The notes: generated by a model from the letters alone, not told the origin. DNA of 58,216 bases from Puniceicoccales bacterium (GCA_031268315.1 JAIRXK010000023.1:1-58216), one strand, 5' to 3'. Positions 19,252 through 28,892 are shown, counted from the stretch's first letter. Numbers and translations are program-made.

Positions 19252-21033
19252 TTAGCGGCGCCCGTTGCCCTTTCGCACCCTGGCCCTCTGCCTATCAATC
19301 TTCCTTCTGCCTGGGGCGCTTTTTGTCAATTTTTCCCTCGGAGGGCACTTTCCCGCGATGAGCTGCTGGGCGATGGAAAGAATATTTTGCACGGTCCAGT
19401 AGAGCACAAGTCCAGATGGAAAGCGGTAGCAGAAGAATAGAAGTATCAACGGCATGCCGCGCATGAGATATTTTTGCGTTGGCGTTTGCGACGGGGTCAT
19501 CGGCATGAGTGTTAGTTGCAGAAACATGGTTAGAGCCATTAAAATGGGCAGCAAATTAATGGGGTATCCGCACAGCATACCGACCTTATCCGCAACGGAT
19601 AAATCACTAATCCATAGGAAATGGGCAAATCGCAGTTCCGAAGCCGCCTGCAGCATGGAATAGAGGCCTATGAAGATGGGAAGTTGGATGAAGATTGGCA
19701 GGCAGCCGGCCGCGGGATTAACTCCATTTTCACGGAAGAGCTGCATTGTTTCCTGTTGCAATTTTTTAGGATTATTTTTGTGCTTTTCCTGGAGTTTTTT
19801 TAGCGGCTCCTGCAGTTTTGCCATGGCTCGCGTGGAGCGCACCTGGGCGTTGGTCAATGGCCAAAGGATCAATTTGACAAAAAAAGTGAGCAGAATAATG
19901 GCCAAACCCCAGTTGGGAATAAATTTATGTATGCCCTTCATTGCCAGCAATAGAAGTTTACTCACGAAGCCAAACCAGCCGAATTGCATGATCACATCCT
20001 GCCTCTGCCCTAATTTTTCCAGTCGCAGGTATTCCTTCGGTCCGACATAATATTCCATGGATATGGACGTGGAGCCATTGGACGGAATGAGTTCGACTGG
20101 GAATTGAATTGTCCCGGTAATTCCATTTTCCCTGGCCCCATTTGCATCTTTTTCGAGCACGATTGGAGATGTTTGAAATTTGCCAGCCAACTCGCCCTTT
20201 GCCGTGAGGATGGCGGCGAAGAATTGATTTTTTATGGCTGCCCAGATGATCGGCGTTTCTTCCCCAATGGATTCTCGCCTTTCCCGCTTCCCCAGGCCAA
20301 AAAATCCACCGCTGGCGTCAAATTTTCTCAGGGGAATAAATGTCACTTTTTTTCCCCCATAGTGGATAAAGTTGAGATGATTTCCCGCCACATCCCCCTC
20401 CGTTGGCGGCAGGCTTCCGAGGGTCACCGCAAGGTATTTTCCACGGATGGGCGAATTGCCGCCATTGATGAGTTCGATGCCCTGGGAAATTCGATAGGAA
20501 TCCTCTCCATTTTCTCCGCGGACAAGGCGATACTTTCGCTCCACCTCGATGTCGTCCGAAAGGTGCGCGCGCAGAATAATTTCGTTTTTCAAGTGCCCAA
20601 CGGCATGGAACGAAACGCGCCGCAGGTCATAGGATTTGTCCTCCGTTTTCAAGTGCAAAGACAGCGCATCCTGCGTCCGGTCATAGGCATCAAATTGCCA
20701 CGGATCATTGCCCTGCAAAAGTGCCGGATACTTTTTGAGCGCAATGGAGTCGATGCCTCCTCCCATTTCGGAAATTTTGACGACGACCAGTTCATTTTCT
20801 AAAGTCAGTATTTTGCCGGGCGTGCGGTTGAAACTTTCATGGTCCCCGTCAAAGTCTGCCTCCCTGTCGGCCGGTGCACTGCGCCGTTCACTCGGGCCAT
20901 CGCTCCGTTCCGCCGTTGTTGAGATTTCTCCATTTCCGGTGGAAGGCCTTTGCGGTAAAATCCCATTGGAAAAAATGAGCACAAATGCTAAAATAAAAGA
21001 AGTAAGTCCCAGAATTAGATGTTTCTTTTCCAT
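19252..21033 (-). CDS. yidC: Membrane protein insertase YidC
   Basis: Inserts and folds inner-membrane proteins, with or without SecYEG. The open frame reaches to 21294, but the natural start is ATG at 21031-21033 (MEKKHLILGLTSFILAF), which places the first membrane segment at residues 5-22 and gives 593 residues. A large periplasmic domain follows (about 70-370). The conserved insertase core starts at PNWGLAIILLTFFVKLILWP, with a positive Lys in the groove-forming helix, then the cytosolic hairpin QEPLKKLQEKH, and NPAAGCLPIFIQLPIFIGLY. The C-terminus is strongly basic (SAPGRRKIDRQRARVRKGNG), as in ribosome-binding YidC forms. yidD lies directly upstream. Confidence 0.96.
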   Translation of the reverse strand: MEKKHLILGLTSFILAFVLIFSNGILPQRPSTGNGEISTTAERSDGPSERRSAPADREADFDGDHESFNRTPGKILTLENELVVVKISEMGGGIDSIALKKYPALLQGNDPWQFDAYDRTQDALSLHLKTEDKSYDLRRVSFHAVGHLKNEIILRAHLSDDIEVERKYRLVRGENGEDSYRISQGIELINGGNSPIRGKYLAVTLGSLPPTEGDVAGNHLNFIHYGGKKVTFIPLRKFDASGGFFGLGKRERRESIGEETPIIWAAIKNQFFAAILTAKGELAGKFQTSPIVLEKDANGARENGITGTIQFPVELIPSNGSTSISMEYYVGPKEYLRLEKLGQRQDVIMQFGWFGFVSKLLLLAMKGIHKFIPNWGLAIILLTFFVKLILWPLTNAQVRSTRAMAKLQEPLKKLQEKHKNNPKKLQQETMQLFRENGVNPAAGCLPIFIQLPIFIGLYSMLQAASELRFAHFLWISDLSVADKVGMLCGYPINLLPILMALTMFLQLTLMPMTPSQTPTQKYLMRGMPLILLFFCYRFPSGLVLYWTVQNILSIAQQLIAGKCPPREKLTKSAPGRRKIDRQRARVRKGNGRR

Positions 21034-21056
21034 AAAAATAGTAGTAGCTAGAGAAT

Positions 21057-21302
21057 TTAAGGGAGTGGATCGTTGCCGCCGCGACTCCACGGATTGCAGC
21101 GGAGAATGCGACGGAGGATGATTGGAATACTGCGAAAGCAGCCGTATTTCGCGATACACTCGCGCGCATACTGCGAGCATGTGGGTTGGAATCGGCAGCA
21201 ATGGGCAAATCCAAAAATAAATAATTTCAGCGGCGACAGAGTGTCGTAGACGACGAGTGGCAGCGTTGCCAACCGTCGAAAAATTTGTTCCCATCTAACC
21301 AT
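21057..21302 (-). CDS. yidD: Membrane protein insertion efficiency factor YidD
   Basis: Small membrane-associated factor that works with YidC. The 81-residue form starts at ATG 21302 (MVRWEQIFRRLA). It carries the family core CCRFQPTCSQYARECI followed by RRILRCNPWSRGGNDPLP, close to the usual RF-PTCSQYA...LLRCHP...GG-DP pattern. A weak GGAG lies about 11 bases upstream. The frame is open further upstream to 21488 (SRYYFIVGKKSGEKRN), which could be a remnant of rnpA since rnpA normally precedes yidD, but I cannot confirm that. yidC follows 23 bases downstream. Confidence 0.93.
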   Translation of the reverse strand: MVRWEQIFRRLATLPLVVYDTLSPLKLFIFGFAHCCRFQPTCSQYARECIAKYGCFRSIPIILRRILRCNPWSRGGNDPLP

Positions 21303-21478
21303 CTGCTTCGATTCTCCATTTTCCTCCGCCCACTTGGCAAGAAAAGAAAGCAATATTTTTTCGCAGGCAGGTAAAAATTTCGCTGCCGATGAAAAATTTC
21401 GCTTTTCCCCGCTTTTTTTGCCCACTATGAAATAATATCTTGATCTGTTGGAATGAAAAACTTTAGCATTGATGTGCA

Positions 21479-21871
21479 ATGAATGCATTTTTTACAGTCA
21501 TACTTTCATTTTTACTCTTCTTGGTGAGCTGCTTCCTCATCCTCTTCACGCTCATGCAGCGGCCCAGCGAAGGTGGCGGCTTTGGAAACTCCCTGGGCGG
21601 AAATGTCATGGAGTCGGCATTTGGCGGCGACGCGGGCAATGTGCTGACGCGGGCGACCATTCGATTGGTCATTGGTTTTTTTTTACTGGCATTTATCCTT
21701 TCGCTCATTTCCATTCATCGCAGCGAGCGTGCCTCTCACCGGCTTCGAAATCGCGTCGTTGGCGGGTCGGAGGAAGTGATGCGGAAGGAAGAGGATGGTG
21801 GCGGAGACGGAGAATTTTTAGCCGACGAATACTTTCAGCAGAGTGAAATATTTTCCGAAGAGGCAAAGTGA
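21479..21871 (+). CDS. secG: Preprotein translocase subunit SecG
   Basis: Accessory subunit of the SecYEG channel. A 130-residue protein with two membrane segments (about residues 4-25 and 60-80) joined by the family loop LMQRPSEGGGFGNSLGGN and then ESAFGGDAGNVLTRAT. An extra polar C-terminal tail of about 45 residues, rich in Gly and Glu, is longer than in E. coli SecG. It is divergent from yidD-yidC, with the starts only about 180 bases apart, so a shared intergenic promoter region is likely. Confidence 0.92.
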   Translation: MNAFFTVILSFLLFLVSCFLILFTLMQRPSEGGGFGNSLGGNVMESAFGGDAGNVLTRATIRLVIGFFLLAFILSLISIHRSERASHRLRNRVVGGSEEVMRKEEDGGGDGEFLADEYFQQSEIFSEEAK

Positions 21872-21894
21872 TGGGCAATCGTCGGGATCGCCGC

Positions 21895-22164
21895 CTAGGA
21901 GGCTTCGCTTTCCCGTCTGAGTATGCGTGAAATTTCATCCACCGCCACCTGCTCGCAGTCGCCATGAGCAGTAATGATGCAGGGTGTTCCCCGCTTTACG
22001 GCAATGGAAAGGAGTTGGAGGAGATTATTTGCATTAACTATTTTTCCCAGAACGGTGAGAGTGACGCTTGTTTTTGTCAATTTTTGCGTCAATTCGGTGA
22101 TCCGGTATGCAACGGCATAGTCCAGATCACAGGCGATTTGTATGTTTGACTCAATCATAGGCAT
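21895..22164 (-). CDS. HPr-fold phosphocarrier-like protein without the active-site His
   Basis: An 89-residue protein whose whole length follows the HPr pattern: an initial strand IQIAC, a long helix RITELTQKLTKT, a strand pair VTLTVLGKIVNANNLLQLLS, the G-T-P-C-I-I-T-A-HGD turn, and a final helix AVDEISRIL. The loop that should read GLH-RPA is DLDYAVAY, so the phosphorylated His is absent, and the regulatory Ser (KSL/KSI) is replaced by NNL. It therefore cannot act as a normal PTS carrier. It may be a regulatory or degenerate paralog. Start ATG 22164 (or 22158). It converges on secG with 23 bases between stops. Confidence 0.7.
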   Translation of the reverse strand: MPMIESNIQIACDLDYAVAYRITELTQKLTKTSVTLTVLGKIVNANNLLQLLSIAVKRGTPCIITAHGDCEQVAVDEISRILRRESEAS

Positions 22165-22513
22165 TGCCCCACCGCGTTGATGTTAGAGTAATTTCGCATA
22201 ACTCACAAGAAAAATATCTCAATTTATTCATGGTGATAGTTTTTGCATTTAAGTATATCAACAACAGATATCTAGCGCTATTGAATGACGTAGAAAAATA
22301 TAAAATTTATGACCTTTGAGGAAAATTTTGTCAAAAAATGCCCCGGGCTGAGCCAAAGATATGAAATTAAATCTAAGTAGTTGTTGATAATCTACTTAGG
22401 CGAAATCAATGAATCAATCTTTTGCAAAAATCGGCCCCGTCTTCCGCGATTCGCATCGCCGGAAAACGCAGTGGAGGTGAAAATAATTTTTTTAAGGGAT
22501 TAAACAGTTTGAT
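22165..22513. other. Intergenic region with one hairpin
   Basis: About 350 bases with no supportable gene. At 22373-22399 CTAAGTAG and CTACTTAG form an 8-bp stem around an 11-base loop, without a clear U run. It lies downstream of greA and upstream of the HPr-like gene, so it could end greA transcription or act on the HPr-like transcript. No known RNA was recognised. Confidence 0.5.
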
Positions 22514-24385
22514 TTACCAGGAATTGGCGCAATCAACCCATTTGTCAATGGACAGAATTTGCTCTTCGCCGCGGTTTAATTGAACGCTATCTCCCACCTT
22601 TTTACCTAACAGTGCACGGCCAAGGGGCGTCTGATAGGCGATGATGGAGCGTTCGGGAGCGCCATCCCAGGCGCCGAGAATGGCGATGCGCTGCGTTTTT
22701 CCCTGGTCATTTTTCAACGCAACAACACTGCCGATTGAAACGGTTGCGGTATTGGCTTCTTCGTACTTAACCACCTGGGCACGACCCAGGTCTTTTTCAA
22801 TTTGAGCCTTTCGCGCAGATAGAATTTCCTGGTCTTGCCTTGCCATTTTGTATTCAGAATTTTCCTTCAAATCGCCCTCTTCCCTGGCAACTTCGATGGC
22901 CCGCTTATTGGCTGGAATTTTTTGAGTCACTAAAACCTCATATTCCCGGCGAATGTTGTCTAGGCTTTTCTGGGAAACGTAGAGAATGCCACTTTCGGAA
23001 AGCTTCTTTCCGCTATCATCACCGCCGATGCCGCCCTCGAGAAGGCGCTGCAGAGACGGATAAACCCGTATGAATTTTGCAACGATGGATCGCTTGGTGA
23101 GGATGTCGAATCCTTGGTTGCCTATGATCATCTGAGCCAGGCTTTTGATCTTTTCCTGAGACTCAGTGGAAGCAATCATTTCGGCCAGACTGTGGTCGTT
23201 TGCAATGACTTCGGCGAGGGAAATCTTTCGATTTGTCGAACGGCGCATGGATTCCTGGTCAATGAGGATAAGTGCCATGCGGAAATAGGATGCATCGACC
23301 GTATTGTCGATGATGGCCGCATAGCGGGCATTGTTTCTGTTTTTTAAAACCCACTCCATGAGATTGGCTTTTATGGAATTATCGCGGACCCACTGGGGCA
23401 ATAGCTTCCGCAAATCCAGCAGCGGCTCATTGCGGGATAGAATAAAGTTAATTACACCTCCAACGGTTCGAAGGCTTCCAACGCGCAGAAGATGGATGAG
23501 CACGGATTGAAATCTTTCCGAAAATGCCACCTCAACTAAAGTAAGGAGTCGGTTTAATTTTATCGCCGGAAGCGCATTGGCGACCTCCGCAATGGCGTGA
23601 TCATTTTTTAAAATTTCCTGCAAAGGTACCATCGATTCGGCCTCATCCGCCGGAGGAGGGATGCGCTCGGCAAGGTCCTGCGCCATCCACCAGGCCATTA
23701 ATTTTTCCGCCGCCGTACTGGATGAGGAGCCAATGAGGCGCTGTAATTCTTCCCGCACGGAAACGAGTTTGTCCTGCTCATTTTCAAGATTGGCCTCGTC
23801 GAGCAGCTTAGCCGCATATTGCAGTTTTTTTGCCGTTTGGCGGACCATCAGCACGCCATCGATAAATTCGTCGATTGGTGCAATTTCCTGATTGCGAAGC
23901 ACATAATACCCCAACCTTGTCTCGGGAATGGCCAGCTTTGAATTGGCTTCAATTGCTTTTTTTGCCTTACTCCACCATACTTTCAATGTTTTAGGGTCCA
24001 TGATTGCGGACAGAATTTCTGAAATTACCACCTGCGTTGCCCTTCTGTCGGGAAATTGCTCCAGGATAATTTCCACCGCCCTGCCGTGGTCCTTCCTTAG
24101 TAGTTCTTCCATCTCTTGCGGATTGTCGTAGTACCGGGCAACGATATGGTCGCTGGACAATGATTCCAAGTGCTTGATAGCAAATACTACATCGATTCCA
24201 TGGCCGGGTTTGTCCTTAAAATTGATAATGAGCTTTCCCGTGGAATCATCGTAGGAAATCACACGGCCATATCCGAATTTTTTGTGAAAACAGTATGACC
24301 CTGGGCGGAAAGCTGCAAGCTTTTCCCTGTCCCGATGGAGAAAAGGATTGTCGGCCAAAATTAATTCAATCACTTCATCATTCAT
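22514..24385 (-). CDS. greA: Transcription elongation factor GreA with long N-terminal extension
   Basis: Rescues backtracked RNA polymerase by stimulating transcript cleavage. 623 residues, about four times E. coli GreA. The last 160 residues are the GreA domain: the coiled-coil tip has AREEGDLKENSEYKMAR with the acidic Asp and Glu needed for cleavage, followed by the globular part (VGDSVQLNRGEEQILSI). The first 450 residues are helical, beginning with a small domain around YCFHKKFGYGRVISYD. I recall similar long GreA proteins in Chlamydia and in Verrucomicrobiota, which supports a PVC origin. ATG at 24385 has an AGGAG site 7 bases upstream. Confidence 0.93.
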   Translation of the reverse strand: MNDEVIELILADNPFLHRDREKLAAFRPGSYCFHKKFGYGRVISYDDSTGKLIINFKDKPGHGIDVVFAIKHLESLSSDHIVARYYDNPQEMEELLRKDHGRAVEIILEQFPDRRATQVVISEILSAIMDPKTLKVWWSKAKKAIEANSKLAIPETRLGYYVLRNQEIAPIDEFIDGVLMVRQTAKKLQYAAKLLDEANLENEQDKLVSVREELQRLIGSSSSTAAEKLMAWWMAQDLAERIPPPADEAESMVPLQEILKNDHAIAEVANALPAIKLNRLLTLVEVAFSERFQSVLIHLLRVGSLRTVGGVINFILSRNEPLLDLRKLLPQWVRDNSIKANLMEWVLKNRNNARYAAIIDNTVDASYFRMALILIDQESMRRSTNRKISLAEVIANDHSLAEMIASTESQEKIKSLAQMIIGNQGFDILTKRSIVAKFIRVYPSLQRLLEGGIGGDDSGKKLSESGILYVSQKSLDNIRREYEVLVTQKIPANKRAIEVAREEGDLKENSEYKMARQDQEILSARKAQIEKDLGRAQVVKYEEANTATVSIGSVVALKNDQGKTQRIAILGAWDGAPERSIIAYQTPLGRALLGKKVGDSVQLNRGEEQILSIDKWVDCANSW

Positions 24386-24544
24386 ATTGGAGCTCCTAGA
24401 TTTCTAATTACCTTTTTGGCATTTCGCGCAATGCGGGACAAGTTGTCAATGGGAATTTCGAAAAATTACGTAGAAAATTTAGAAAATTTCCACAATTTGG
24501 CACTTCGAAATTCACCTGAAAACGGGCGGTCGAATCGCCTTCAG

Positions 24545-26560
24545 CTAGTCGAAGTTCCATGGGCAGTGAGCCCGGTATTGCCCATATTGCTCGGGAGTCA
24601 GTTGCACCGTATAGGTGTCCATGGAGGGCATGGCATCGAGCAATTGCAGGCACTTAATTGCATTGGCGGTGACATTCTCGACGGTTGCCGCGTCCGTGGA
24701 GTCGGTGGGTCCATCCGCGCTGCGATGTTGCGATATAAATGCAATGATTTCTTCCAAAAATTTTCCTGAAATTTTACAGGTCACGGCGGAACTCTGGCCA
24801 TCCAATGGCGCAAAATTCTCTACGAATTTTTTGAAACGTCCAAGGAAATCATTTTCGCCGTCGTCGTCGTGGATTTGCGGAGAAAAAACAACGTACTTTT
24901 CATCACCTTTTCGCTTAAATTCGACGGCAATAAATTGGGCATACGGACTTTTTTCGTCGATTTCCTTCGGCCTAATCCAGTCGAGTTCATCGATGAAATC
25001 ATTGCAGACAAAATTTTCTGCTCCGGAAAGATCATCGCAGGTATCCTCCAGAAACTTTTTTCCCATAACGGAGAAAATCCACAGAAATTGAACGGTGGAC
25101 TGGCATATTTTTTTTTGCCAGGGTTTTTCACCTTTGAAAAATTGATTCAGCGCACTGCAGAAAATGGGGGACTTTTTCTGCTCCGCTTTGATTTTCGCCG
25201 AAATCTTTTGCGCGGAAGTTAGGAATGCATTCCAGTCCTCGATCGGAAGGGAACCCGTAATTTCTGGAGTTCCGTTTTTCGACAGCGCAAAAGAAATTTC
25301 AAAGTTTTTGAGGTGGTTAGCAAGTGTCTCTAAATAACCAAACGGATCCGTGGGTTTGCCGTACATCAACCATTGAAATTCAAAGCAAAACTTCGTGGAA
25401 TTTATGTCGAGTTTTACGCGACTAGAATCCGTATCACTGACTATGAAATCATCCACTATTTCGCTTTTGTAGAGATTGAGCAAAATATTTGCGGGATCGT
25501 TTTGGCAAATTTTTTTCTCGAAGTCTTTCAGACCAATTGGACTGCTTAGTTTTTTTTGCAGTGATTGATTCCGAAAAATATTTTGGTGCTGCGAGCTGTT
25601 GGCATCTATCGTTCCTGAGTGGAACAGCATATTGAGACCCTCTTTGATGGCTGGCTGTGCATATTTCATATCAAAGTCAGCGATATCGTCGGCATCGCCA
25701 TGGTATTGAATGAAAAATTGGTACGATTTTCCCAGGAAAAAATCCACGCTTATGCTCATGTGATTGATAATATCCGACAGCGCATGGAAAAGTGCACTGT
25801 CGGCGCCTTCATCGGATATGCTTTGCTTAATTTTTCTTTGGAATTGAAGGAGTAAGCGCAATAATTCTAGGTTAATTTTTTCTTTTTCGTCATTGCCGTG
25901 GAGTGTGGAGTCGCAGACGTTATAGATGGGCTTCACAACGGCGGCATCGCCCAGGGCAGTATCGTCTGGTGAAGCGAAGAGATTTCGCCGAACCATTTCC
26001 ACGAGCGCTTTGATCCTGTCATCCTCTATTTTCTTTGCCAGTTCCCCGATAGCTTTTTGCACTTCATCGAGTGGGCAGTCTCTTTCCAACACGTGGTTGA
26101 TCAAATCGCTCAGGGATTGGGCTGCGATGCATAGGGGCGATAGGATGATCCCGCCTTTGAGATCAAACGGCATCAAATCACTTACGATGGGACCGCAAGA
26201 TTTATCTGTGGTTGCTGTGAGTGTATCGATGGTTAGGAGAATATTTTCCTGCGAAGAATTTGCCGCATTCTGCGGAACATTATCATTTTCTTTATTTTCT
26301 TTAAGAAGTAAGCACATTTTCGGATGGAGAAGGTGAAATACGAGCATACCAATGGCGATGCCCGTTGAAATGGCCAGCAGATATATGGCAAGGGAAGGGA
26401 GGCAAGCCAGGGCGAAGTCGAGGAGCAATTTCAATGCAATTGCCAGTCCCACTGAAATGGCGAAGGATGAAAGCAGAGTAATGGCGGTGGGCAAGCGGTT
26501 GCCGGTCCGGATCTGTCCCCCACATGGGTGCTGATTCTGCTTAATGCTATTTGTGCGCAT
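24545..26560 (-). CDS. Inc-like membrane protein with large cytosolic part
   Basis: 671 residues, not matching a family I know. After a short polar N-terminus, residues 26-80 form two hydrophobic lobes (ITLLSSFAISVGLAIALKLL and SLAIYLLAISTGIAIGMLVF) with a very short turn. The remaining 590 residues are soluble and helical, ending in PEQYGQYRAHCPWNFD. There is no cleavable signal peptide. The layout, a bilobed hairpin plus soluble domain, is that of chlamydial inclusion-membrane proteins and of the proteins at 47026 and 55976. Start ATG 26560. It stands alone between greA and a divergent BI-1 gene. Confidence 0.6.
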   Translation of the reverse strand: MRTNSIKQNQHPCGGQIRTGNRLPTAITLLSSFAISVGLAIALKLLLDFALACLPSLAIYLLAISTGIAIGMLVFHLLHPKMCLLLKENKENDNVPQNAANSSQENILLTIDTLTATTDKSCGPIVSDLMPFDLKGGIILSPLCIAAQSLSDLINHVLERDCPLDEVQKAIGELAKKIEDDRIKALVEMVRRNLFASPDDTALGDAAVVKPIYNVCDSTLHGNDEKEKINLELLRLLLQFQRKIKQSISDEGADSALFHALSDIINHMSISVDFFLGKSYQFFIQYHGDADDIADFDMKYAQPAIKEGLNMLFHSGTIDANSSQHQNIFRNQSLQKKLSSPIGLKDFEKKICQNDPANILLNLYKSEIVDDFIVSDTDSSRVKLDINSTKFCFEFQWLMYGKPTDPFGYLETLANHLKNFEISFALSKNGTPEITGSLPIEDWNAFLTSAQKISAKIKAEQKKSPIFCSALNQFFKGEKPWQKKICQSTVQFLWIFSVMGKKFLEDTCDDLSGAENFVCNDFIDELDWIRPKEIDEKSPYAQFIAVEFKRKGDEKYVVFSPQIHDDDGENDFLGRFKKFVENFAPLDGQSSAVTCKISGKFLEEIIAFISQHRSADGPTDSTDAATVENVTANAIKCLQLLDAMPSMDTYTVQLTPEQYGQYRAHCPWNFD

Positions 26561-26751
26561 GGCCTAACTCGATTCCAAATTAAGCGTACGGCCCATAGAG
26601 CAAATAAGTCAAGTTAAATGTAAAAAATCTGAAAATATTTTCCCCTTCATCCGGGGCAAATTTGGTGCGTTGGCACTTTTTTTAAATTTTGCTGCCCATG
26701 CTGAAAAAATACGTTGACCAGGAGAAATAATTTTTTGATGGTACCATTGCT

Positions 26752-27498
26752 ATGAGCTTTCGAAAATCAAGTAATCCCGCATTTAGCGACGGGGCTTTCA
26801 GGACCATTGTTGGCAGCAGCTCAATGGGTGCCATGACGGCGAGGGGAACCTATAATAGGGTGGGATTCCTTCTGGCTCTCGTAATGGCATCGGCTGCTTT
26901 TGCCTGGATATTTCCCTATGCGGATGTTCAGGCGCTGGGAGGAAAGGTAGTCATATTTCTGATCGCTGCCTTCGCCCTGGCCCTTGTGACCATGTTTAGG
27001 AAGGAATGGTCCCCCTACACCGCTCCCGCCTATGCGGTTGCGGAGGGGTTGGCCCTCGGGAGCGTATCCCGCATATTTAATCTCATGTATCCGGGCATTG
27101 TGATGCAGGCAGTTTCACTGACCTTTGCCGTATTTCTAGCCATGCTTTGCCTCTACCGCTTTGGCATCATCAAAATGACGGATCGACTGCGCGTTTGCAT
27201 ATTTGCGGCAACGGCGGGCGTCATGGCGATCTACCTAATCAGCATGCTCATGCACCTATTCACGGGATCCGGTCTCAGCTTCATCACGCAGGCGACTCCG
27301 CTTGGAATTGTGTTTAGTCTCGCTGTCGTTGCCATTGCGACTCTCAGCCTTGTCTACGACTTTGACTTCATTGACCAGGTATCCAACCAGGGTGCTCCCA
27401 AATACATGGAATGGTACGGTGCCTTCGCACTGATCCTCACCCTCGTTTGGCTCTATGTGGAAATTCTTCACCTGTTGTCAAAGTTGCGCCGAGAGTAA
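26752..27498 (+). CDS. Bax inhibitor-1/YccA family membrane protein
   Basis: 248 residues with seven predicted hydrophobic segments after a 30-residue polar N-terminus. It ends in a family-typical stretch: VYDFDFIDQVSNQGAPKYME, then WYGAFALILTLVWLYVEILH. This is the bacterial BI-1/YccA branch, whose members are inner-membrane proteins linked to ion leak or proteolysis control; the exact role here is unknown. ATG 26752. The gene ends 6 bases before sufS, so the two are probably co-transcribed. Confidence 0.88.
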   Translation: MSFRKSSNPAFSDGAFRTIVGSSSMGAMTARGTYNRVGFLLALVMASAAFAWIFPYADVQALGGKVVIFLIAAFALALVTMFRKEWSPYTAPAYAVAEGLALGSVSRIFNLMYPGIVMQAVSLTFAVFLAMLCLYRFGIIKMTDRLRVCIFAATAGVMAIYLISMLMHLFTGSGLSFITQATPLGIVFSLAVVAIATLSLVYDFDFIDQVSNQGAPKYMEWYGAFALILTLVWLYVEILHLLSKLRRE

Positions 27499-27504
27499 TT
27501 TCTC

Positions 27505-28725
27505 ATGACTCCGACCCTATTTTGTCCGTCCTCGGTGCGTCCATTTTTTCCTTTCTTTGAAAAGCGCGGGCACCTTGCCTATCTGGACAATGCGGCCACT
27601 TCCCAGCGCCTGGGCCGTACCATTGATCGAATGGTTCGCTTCTATCAAGAAGAAAATTCAAATGTCCACCGCGGCGCATATGCTCTGAGCGAAGAGGCGA
27701 CGGCCGCCTATGAAATGGCGCGGATGAGCATTGCGGGCTACTTTGGCGCAGAGAGTGTCAGCGAAATTATTTTTACCGGCGGAACCACCGATGGAATTAA
27801 TGCCGTTGCCCATGGCCTCGAGGAAAAAATTGATCGCGGAGATGAGATCCTCATCACCGCCCTTGAGCACCATTCCAATATTCTTCCCTGGCTCCGACTC
27901 GCAAATCGGCGCGGTGCTATTTTGCGCATTGTGGATATTTTGCCGTCAGGTCAGTTAAATTGGGAAGACTTTCAAAAAAAATTAAGCGAACGCACACGCA
28001 TCGCCGCGTTCACCCATGTTTCCAACGTATTTGGGACCATTAATCCGGTCCATAAGATGGTCAAATTGGCAAAAAAGATGGGTGCCTACACCCTCATTGA
28101 TGGAGCCCAGCGGGCGGCAAGCGGTCCCATAGATGTGCGAGGCCTGGACTGTGACTTCTATGCCATTTCTGGGCATAAGATGTTTGGACCCATGGGAATT
28201 GGAATTCTCTATGGCAAGCGCAATTTGCTGGCCAGCATGGATCCCATACGCCTCGGGGGAGGAATGGTCGACCGGCTAACGCCGACGGATGTTTCCTACC
28301 GGGAACTTCCAGATCTCTTCGAGGCGGGAACGCCCAATGTTGCGTCTGCAATCGCACTCCGCTGTGCCTTCGATTTCTTAAAAACCGTTTCCTGGGATGC
28401 CTACTATGCCTACGAAGCTCTGATACGCGCATTCATCGAAGAAAGGGCGGAAAGAATACCTTTCCTGAGGTTGCTTGGGAGGGCAGAGGATAAAACAGGA
28501 ATTTATTCATTTTTCCACAGGGACATACACAGCCACGACTTGGCATCAATCCTTGCGGGTCGCGGTGTCTGCGCCCGGGCAGGCAATCACTGTGCCCAGC
28601 TCGTCATGCACTATGCTCAAATTCCCCATTCGCTGCGTGCATCTTTTTCCATTTACAATTCCATGGAGGACGCAGAAAGGCTCATGGATGGGATTGAGGG
28701 CGCCATTAAAATCCTCGGCGAGTGA
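27505..28725 (+). CDS. sufS: Cysteine desulfurase, SufS/CsdA type
   Basis: PLP enzyme that takes sulfur from cysteine for Fe-S clusters. 406 residues, normal length. Visible: YLDNAATSQRL at the start, ALEHHSNILPW (PLP-contacting His), LIDGAQRA (Asp), the PLP Lys at residue 225 in SGHKMFGPMG, and the persulfide Cys at residue 363 in ARAGNHCAQ. The group II (SufS) spacing around the Cys is kept. It starts 6 bases after the BI-1 gene. No other suf genes are in the window, so its acceptor must be elsewhere. It also could supply sulfur for MnmA (33275-34348). Confidence 0.93.
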   Translation: MTPTLFCPSSVRPFFPFFEKRGHLAYLDNAATSQRLGRTIDRMVRFYQEENSNVHRGAYALSEEATAAYEMARMSIAGYFGAESVSEIIFTGGTTDGINAVAHGLEEKIDRGDEILITALEHHSNILPWLRLANRRGAILRIVDILPSGQLNWEDFQKKLSERTRIAAFTHVSNVFGTINPVHKMVKLAKKMGAYTLIDGAQRAASGPIDVRGLDCDFYAISGHKMFGPMGIGILYGKRNLLASMDPIRLGGGMVDRLTPTDVSYRELPDLFEAGTPNVASAIALRCAFDFLKTVSWDAYYAYEALIRAFIEERAERIPFLRLLGRAEDKTGIYSFFHRDIHSHDLASILAGRGVCARAGNHCAQLVMHYAQIPHSLRASFSIYNSMEDAERLMDGIEGAIKILGE

Positions 28726-28814
28726 ATCGAGTTGGCAAGGATCGCACAGCGAGCCACATCAGGAACGCACGCAGTGGATTTTTGCGCACCAGACGATGGC
28801 TTTCTACGCATGCC

Positions 28815-28892
28815 TGGCGTCCCGTAGGGGATTCGAACCCCTGTTGCAGGAATGAAAATCCTGTGTCCTGGACCGGACTAGACGAACGGGAC
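28815..28892 (-). tRNA. tRNA-Glu (UUC)
   Basis: Full cloverleaf on the minus strand: acceptor GTCCCGT paired with ACGGGAC, D arm GTCT...GGAC, anticodon arm CAGGA-TTTTCAT-TCCTG with anticodon TTC, T arm AGGGG-TTCGAAT-CCCCT, discriminator G and encoded CCA (28815-28817). Confidence 0.97.

Noticed and set aside
20104-20802. 232-codon plus-strand frame opposite yidC
   Set aside because: yidC on the other strand is certain; the antisense frame is a composition shadow.
21303-21488. rnpA in the open extension upstream of yidD
   Set aside because: Position fits rnpA, but the sequence lacks a convincing RNase P protein motif and overlaps the secG start on the other strand.
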